Assembly: GCA_039024295.1 (NCBI GenBank)
Contig: JBCDIQ010000189.1
Coordinates: 1 to 10,941, forward strand
Source of the DNA: JBCDIQ01 sp039024295
GTDB taxonomy: Bacteria > Bacteroidota > Bacteroidia > J057
Length of the DNA stretch: 10,941 bases
Direction: 5' to 3'
Notes under the pieces: generated by a model
What the model saw: the letters and a program-made list of their open reading frames with translations, nothing else
The model's database searches: none
Told to the model about the DNA's origin: nothing
Shown here: piece by piece, positions 7,764 to 10,941 of the stretch
How positions within the stretch are numbered: position 1 is the first letter of the stretch
How the letters are laid out: the number at the start of each line of letters is the position of its first letter
Made by a program: the position numbers and the translations under genes

Positions 7764-7859
7764 ATTGTAAGGTGGTAGATAAAAAAAGAGGAAAATTCAA
7801 TTCTAAAGATTGTAGCTAGTTATGATTCATAACGGTTGAAAAAGTAGTAAGTTTGAATC
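7764..7859. promoter_or_regulatory. Divergent intergenic region between rocD and the GT4 gene
   Basis: These 96 AT-rich bases separate two divergently transcribed genes and should contain both promoters. On the plus strand TAAGTTTG (7848-7855) fits the Bacteroidota -7 consensus TAnnTTTG as I recall it, but it ends only 4 bp before the ATG and I find no good -33 TTTG at the usual spacing. On the minus strand TAGAATTG (7798-7805) matches with one mismatch, 34 bp before the rocD ATG, again without a convincing -33 box. No strong Shine-Dalgarno site precedes either gene. The promoter region is inferred from gene orientation; the individual boxes are weak. Confidence 0.5.
7819..7833. promoter_or_regulatory. 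Perfect 7-1-7 palindrome, candidate operator
   Basis: GTTATGA-T-TCATAAC is a perfect inverted repeat with 7-bp arms and a single central base. It lies near the middle of the divergent rocD/GT4 intergenic region, where a dimeric regulator could affect both genes. It ends 26 bp before the GT4 start and begins 55 bp before the rocD start. The symmetry does not extend beyond the arms. It is too tight (1-nt loop) and lacks a T-run to be a terminator. No regulator gene is adjacent, so the binding protein is unknown. Confidence 0.4.
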
Positions 7860-9158
7860 ATGAAAACAAAAGTGCTAATGCTTGGCTGGGAGTACCCTCC
7901 ACATATAAATGGGGGATTAGGAGTCGCCAGCCAGGGACTTGCACATGCGCTTTCAGCTAAACTAGGCGTTAGATTATTGGTTCCCAGTGGCTCTATTTCG
8001 GCCCCCGAAGCCCAATTGGAAATTATTCCGGTAGATCAGCTTGAAATTGATAATTTAGAGCGTAGTGGGGAGTACCGGGAAATTAATCAAATAGAAAAAA
8101 CCTACATTCAAAGTCAGCTCCGAGGATATGGCCACCCAGTTGTTGATCTTGCTGCCCTACAACAACCTCCGATTAAAATTAAAGAGCATAAACCAGAAAT
8201 CTCTCCTGCTGATGCCCACAGGTCTGGACCCTTTCAACCAGAGTCCCTATATGGGCCTGACATTGCGGAGCAGGTGTTTCATTATGGGGAAATTGTTTCA
8301 GATTTAGCTCAACAGAAAAATGATTTCGATTTGATTCACGCCCATGACTGGATGACGTTTCCAGCAGGGATGGAAATTAAAGCGAAGACAGGCAAATCTC
8401 TGGTGTTGCATGTACATTCGCTTGAATATGATCGTAGTGGAGCCACGGGCGATAATTGGGTTTTCGATTTGGAAAAACGTGCGATGGAGGAGGCCGACTT
8501 GGTCATTGCGGTAAGTGCTTACACATCTGGTGTAATAACCGATATCTATAAAATAGATGCGGATAAGGTGTTGACCTTGCACAATGCGCCTGAATCAGTG
8601 GTTTCTTATCGACGTCAGAAGCCATTTCCAGAAAAACTGGTGATCTTCATTGGTCGCCTCAGCCCTCAAAAAGACCCTTTTGCATTTTTGGACATGGCAC
8701 AAATGGTTCGGGAGGCTATCCCATCTACGCGATTTGTGCTAGCAGGTGATGGCGAACTGCTTCCGAGTTTAAGTGAAGAAATTGCCAAACGAAAAATGGG
8801 CTTATTTACCCATTTGACAGGCTTTTTAACCCGGGATAAATTGCAAGATTTGTTGGCCATAGCTGATGTATTGGTGTTGCCTTCGCGGTCTGAGCCCTTT
8901 GGCCTTGTGGCCTTGGAAGCGGCTCAATTTGGGGTCCCAGTAATAATAAGTGAATGGGCAGGTGCTGCCGAAGTGTTGCCTTCAGCCATTGTAGCTGACA
9001 GTGGCACCGGGCGTGGATTTGCAGATGAAGTTATTTTCTTGTTGGAAGATCCAAAGAAATGCAAAACCCTTAGCAGCACTTTGCAAAAAGAAGTGGCCAA
9101 CCTTAACTGGGAAGAAGTCGCCAGTCGACTGGTTGATGCCTATCAACGGATATTATAA
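7860..9158 (+). CDS. GT4 family glycosyltransferase, glycogen-synthase-like
   Basis: The 432-residue GT-B glycosyltransferase opens with 'MLGWEYPPHINGGLGVAS' (the GGLG nucleotide-sugar loop at 18-21). It continues with 'FDLIHAHDWMTFPAGMEIK' (156-174) and 'LVLHVHSLEYDRSG' (181-194). The C-terminal half has 'VIFIGRLSPQKDP' (R266 and K271, the donor-phosphate contacts), 'FVLAGDGELL', and the retaining GT4 E-x7-E motif in 'SRSEPFGLVALEA' (E345, E353). The overall pattern matches the Bacteroidota enzymes annotated as glycogen or starch synthase of the GT4 type, usually next to a GH57 gene, as here. The segment from about 50 to 130 is hydrophilic and variable-looking and separates the nucleotide loop from 'LYGPDIAEQVFHYGEI'. 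It is probably cytosolic and makes an alpha-glucan; donor and acceptor cannot be read from sequence. All expected catalytic motifs are intact. Confidence 0.87.
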   Translation: MKTKVLMLGWEYPPHINGGLGVASQGLAHALSAKLGVRLLVPSGSISAPEAQLEIIPVDQLEIDNLERSGEYREINQIEKTYIQSQLRGYGHPVVDLAALQQPPIKIKEHKPEISPADAHRSGPFQPESLYGPDIAEQVFHYGEIVSDLAQQKNDFDLIHAHDWMTFPAGMEIKAKTGKSLVLHVHSLEYDRSGATGDNWVFDLEKRAMEEADLVIAVSAYTSGVITDIYKIDADKVLTLHNAPESVVSYRRQKPFPEKLVIFIGRLSPQKDPFAFLDMAQMVREAIPSTRFVLAGDGELLPSLSEEIAKRKMGLFTHLTGFLTRDKLQDLLAIADVLVLPSRSEPFGLVALEAAQFGVPVIISEWAGAAEVLPSAIVADSGTGRGFADEVIFLLEDPKKCKTLSSTLQKEVANLNWEEVASRLVDAYQRIL

Positions 9159-9205
9159 ATTTATGTAATTGTACCCCTTCTCCCTCACCTCTCCACCTCT
9201 TTAAT

Positions 9206-10348
9206 ATGCCTGGTATTTGTCTGCTGTTTCGATTGGAGATGCCGCTCAAGGTGCATCCCTATTCTTTTTTTGACTTGGGCGTGCAGCACGAATACATCCA
9301 TCAGGCGAAATTATTGGCAGATTTCCAACAAGATGTGGAGCAAACCTATGTGCCCTTCTTTGAAGGAATACTACCCATTTTAAAAAATACCCCTCTGTGT
9401 TTTAGCCTTTCTATTCAAGGGCTTGCGTTAAGGAACCTGTTCAAAAGTTCTCCTAGGCTTAGCGAGGTCCTCAAAGATACCACCGAAACTGGTTCGACTG
9501 GTTTGTTGGCAGAACCGGTAGCTGATTCCCTGGCATTTCTACATGATAGAAAGGAATTTAGTCGGCAGCTAGAGTCACATGGACTGTTGCTACACCAACA
9601 CCTTCGGCAGACGCCCTATTACATTCGGAACACCCAGTTGTTGTACCATAATTTTCTTGGGTATTTCGCGGCCGTCCACGGATATCAGGGCATTATCACC
9701 AGTGGAGTTGATCGATTTATGCACGGGCGAAGCCCGCATTTTCTCTATCAGCCTCCCCATACCCCAAAAGTGAACCTCCTGATGATTGATCAGGGCTTGT
9801 CCAATTATCTGGTTCAAACCTTAAATGGCGATCACAACAGAGAGCAGTTTTTGCAGGGACTTGAATCGTCTTATCATGATGATTGGGTAGTTCTGGAGGT
9901 GCCTTTGCTAGCTTTGGCAAAAAAAGGAGAGCAAGTGGTAACCTCTCAAATCGAATTCTTTTCAGATTGGGTCGGTTTCGTTGAGTCTTCACATGCTTGG
10001 GAGTTTGTCCTGCCTGAAAATATTTCTCAGGAGGTTCCAAAGGGAACCTACAACTGCCCAAGTTTTAATATGCCGGCTCATGGTGGGGATCAAATAGGCA
10101 ATTTTTACGGAAATGCGCTTCAGGCAGAGGCCATCGAGACGGTTTTTGGCCTGCGGGATGAGGTGCTATCAACTGAGCATTATCCTACCATTCGAATGTG
10201 GGAAATGCTTCAGGGGGCTCGCTTTTTCCACTGGATGGGATACCATGAAAATGGTCAAAATCCATTCGGGGGTCCCCAGCGGGCGTATGCAGCCTATATG
10301 CTGATGTTAGCAGACTTTCAACAAACACTACAACAGCGGGCTAGCTAA
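9206..10348 (+). CDS. GH57-like protein, apparently catalytically degenerate
   Basis: At 380 residues this is close to GH57 alpha-amylase-type proteins. Framework motifs survive: an N-terminal 'PGICLLFRLEMPLKVHPY' in the place of the family's 'xxFQVHQPxRLRPY', 'TPLCFSLSIQGLAL' (62-75), 'IRNTQLLYHN' (140-149), 'GIITSGVDRFMHGRSPHFLYQP' (in two parts, 162-183) and 'GGPQRAYAAYMLMLADFQ' near the end. Key positions look lost: HQP is EMP (11-13), the Y-H-S of 'AETYYHSLA' is A-D-S (106-108), the nucleophile block 'MDYETFGEH' aligns with 'LEVPLLALA' (P233 for Glu), and the acid/base block 'TSDHFYYM' aligns with 'GARFFHWM' (R339 for Asp). The comparison consensus is from memory. The gene starts 47 bp after the GT4 gene and is probably co-transcribed. 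The leader is pyrimidine-rich with no clear ribosome site. It probably acts with the GT4 enzyme, not as a hydrolase. Confidence 0.78.
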   Translation: MPGICLLFRLEMPLKVHPYSFFDLGVQHEYIHQAKLLADFQQDVEQTYVPFFEGILPILKNTPLCFSLSIQGLALRNLFKSSPRLSEVLKDTTETGSTGLLAEPVADSLAFLHDRKEFSRQLESHGLLLHQHLRQTPYYIRNTQLLYHNFLGYFAAVHGYQGIITSGVDRFMHGRSPHFLYQPPHTPKVNLLMIDQGLSNYLVQTLNGDHNREQFLQGLESSYHDDWVVLEVPLLALAKKGEQVVTSQIEFFSDWVGFVESSHAWEFVLPENISQEVPKGTYNCPSFNMPAHGGDQIGNFYGNALQAEAIETVFGLRDEVLSTEHYPTIRMWEMLQGARFFHWMGYHENGQNPFGGPQRAYAAYMLMLADFQQTLQQRAS

Positions 10349-10941
10349 CGTTCGCCTTAGAAGCCAATGGCAAAGTAAAAATCACCTTCGTTCCGACTCC
10401 TTTCCCATTTTCTACTCTCAGGCTTCCCCCATTTAATTCGGCCAACTCCTTACACAGAATCAACCCCACTCCGGTGCCAGATTCTCCAGCAGTACCCTTT
10501 TTGCTGCGCTTGTCCAGGGAAAATAGATTTTCAAGTTGATTTTTGTCCATGCCTACCCCATCATCTGTGACCGTAATCTCCAGAAATTCTCCAGAAGGTT
10601 GACTGGATACGCTCACGCTTTCTCCTGAGGAGGTAAATTTGATTGCATTCCCTACCAGGTTCCGAAGGATGGTTTGGACCCCGTCTCTATCAGCAAATAC
10701 GTGGTGATCCGAAGCGATAGAAGTTTGCAGGGCAACTCCTTTGGCATCCGCATTGGCAGAAAATAATTCCTCTGTTTGATTCGCTAATTCCAGCAAGTTC
10801 AGGTCCTGTGGATGGTGGGGGATTTTACCGGTTTGTTGCAGGGCCCAGTTCAGTAAGTTATCCAAAAGTCCGCTGAGGTTCCGGGTAGTGGCACCTACAT
10901 TTTCTCCCAACTTCGCCATTTTACCCATATCATTTTTTTTC
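10341..10941 (-). CDS. Histidine kinase, C-terminal part (runs off the right edge)
   Basis: The reading frame stays open to the last base, so the ATG at 10928 is probably internal and the true start lies beyond the window. What is visible is the end of a dimerisation helix ('NLSGLLDNLLNWA') followed by a full HATPase_c domain: the N-box 'LRNLVGNAIKFT', the G1 box 'VTDDGVGMD', the lid region 'LFSLDKRSKKG', the G2 box 'GTGVGLILCKELAELNGG' and a terminal 'GVGTKVIFTLPL'. The phospho-accepting histidine and any sensor domains are outside the window. No receiver domain follows; the protein ends in 'ASKANVS'. It is convergent with the GH57-like gene, and the two coding ends overlap by 8 bp. Its signal and partner cannot be inferred here. 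Confidence 0.9.
   Translation of the reverse strand, partial: KKNDMGKMAKLGENVGATTRNLSGLLDNLLNWALQQTGKIPHHPQDLNLLELANQTEELFSANADAKGVALQTSIASDHHVFADRDGVQTILRNLVGNAIKFTSSGESVSVSSQPSGEFLEITVTDDGVGMDKNQLENLFSLDKRSKKGTAGESGTGVGLILCKELAELNGGSLRVENGKGVGTKVIFTLPLASKANVS

Noticed and set aside
9717..10061. A 114-codon minus-strand frame opposite the GH57-like gene.
   Set aside because: It is antisense to a well-supported gene, has low-complexity composition and no motif.
1..10941. CRISPR arrays, insertion sequences, tRNA or rRNA genes, phage or defence genes.
   Set aside because: I saw no regularly spaced repeats, transposase motifs, terminal inverted repeats, cloverleaf-like segments or defence-type domains. 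Coding is dense and the gene content is mostly housekeeping.

Overview
The window looks like chromosomal core DNA of a Bacteroidota bacterium, probably Cytophagales or a relative. This rests on protein flavour: a short Bacteroidota-type LysA, a GT4/GH57 pair, and a PAS protein ending in a histidine-kinase dimerisation helix of the 'SHK.RSPVARILGL' kind. Start regions are AT-rich with few clear Shine-Dalgarno sites, which also fits. No sequence search was possible, so the taxon is an inference.

Layout. Positions 110-7763 carry nine genes, all on the minus strand with gaps of 54 bp or less. In transcription order they are: ornithine aminotransferase (rocD), a secreted TraB/GumN-family protein, a YbjQ-family protein, a four-PAS signalling protein, a DinB-fold protein, phosphatidylserine synthase (pssA), PurS, diaminopimelate decarboxylase (lysA) and a DUF4112 membrane protein. 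Two junctions (dinB/pssA and lysA/DUF4112) are 4-bp ATGA overlaps, which suggests translational coupling. A 96-bp divergent intergenic region (7764-7859) holds a perfect 7-1-7 palindrome. Rightward from it run a GT4 glycogen-synthase-like glycosyltransferase and a GH57-like protein. The GH57-like gene converges on, and overlaps by 8 bp, the 3' end of a histidine kinase that runs off the right edge. Positions 1-109 hold no gene I can support.

How the genes work together. The minus-strand cluster is mostly housekeeping: amino-acid metabolism (rocD, lysA), phospholipid synthesis (pssA) and purine synthesis (purS), mixed with small accessory proteins. It does not look like one dedicated pathway. 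The GT4-GH57 pair resembles the alpha-glucan (glycogen-type) storage locus common in Bacteroidota.

The most interesting observation is that the GH57-like protein keeps the family's framework motifs but appears to have lost both catalytic residues and several active-site histidines. It may therefore be a non-catalytic partner of the glycosyltransferase. I found no CRISPR array, mobile element, tRNA, rRNA or obvious defence system.
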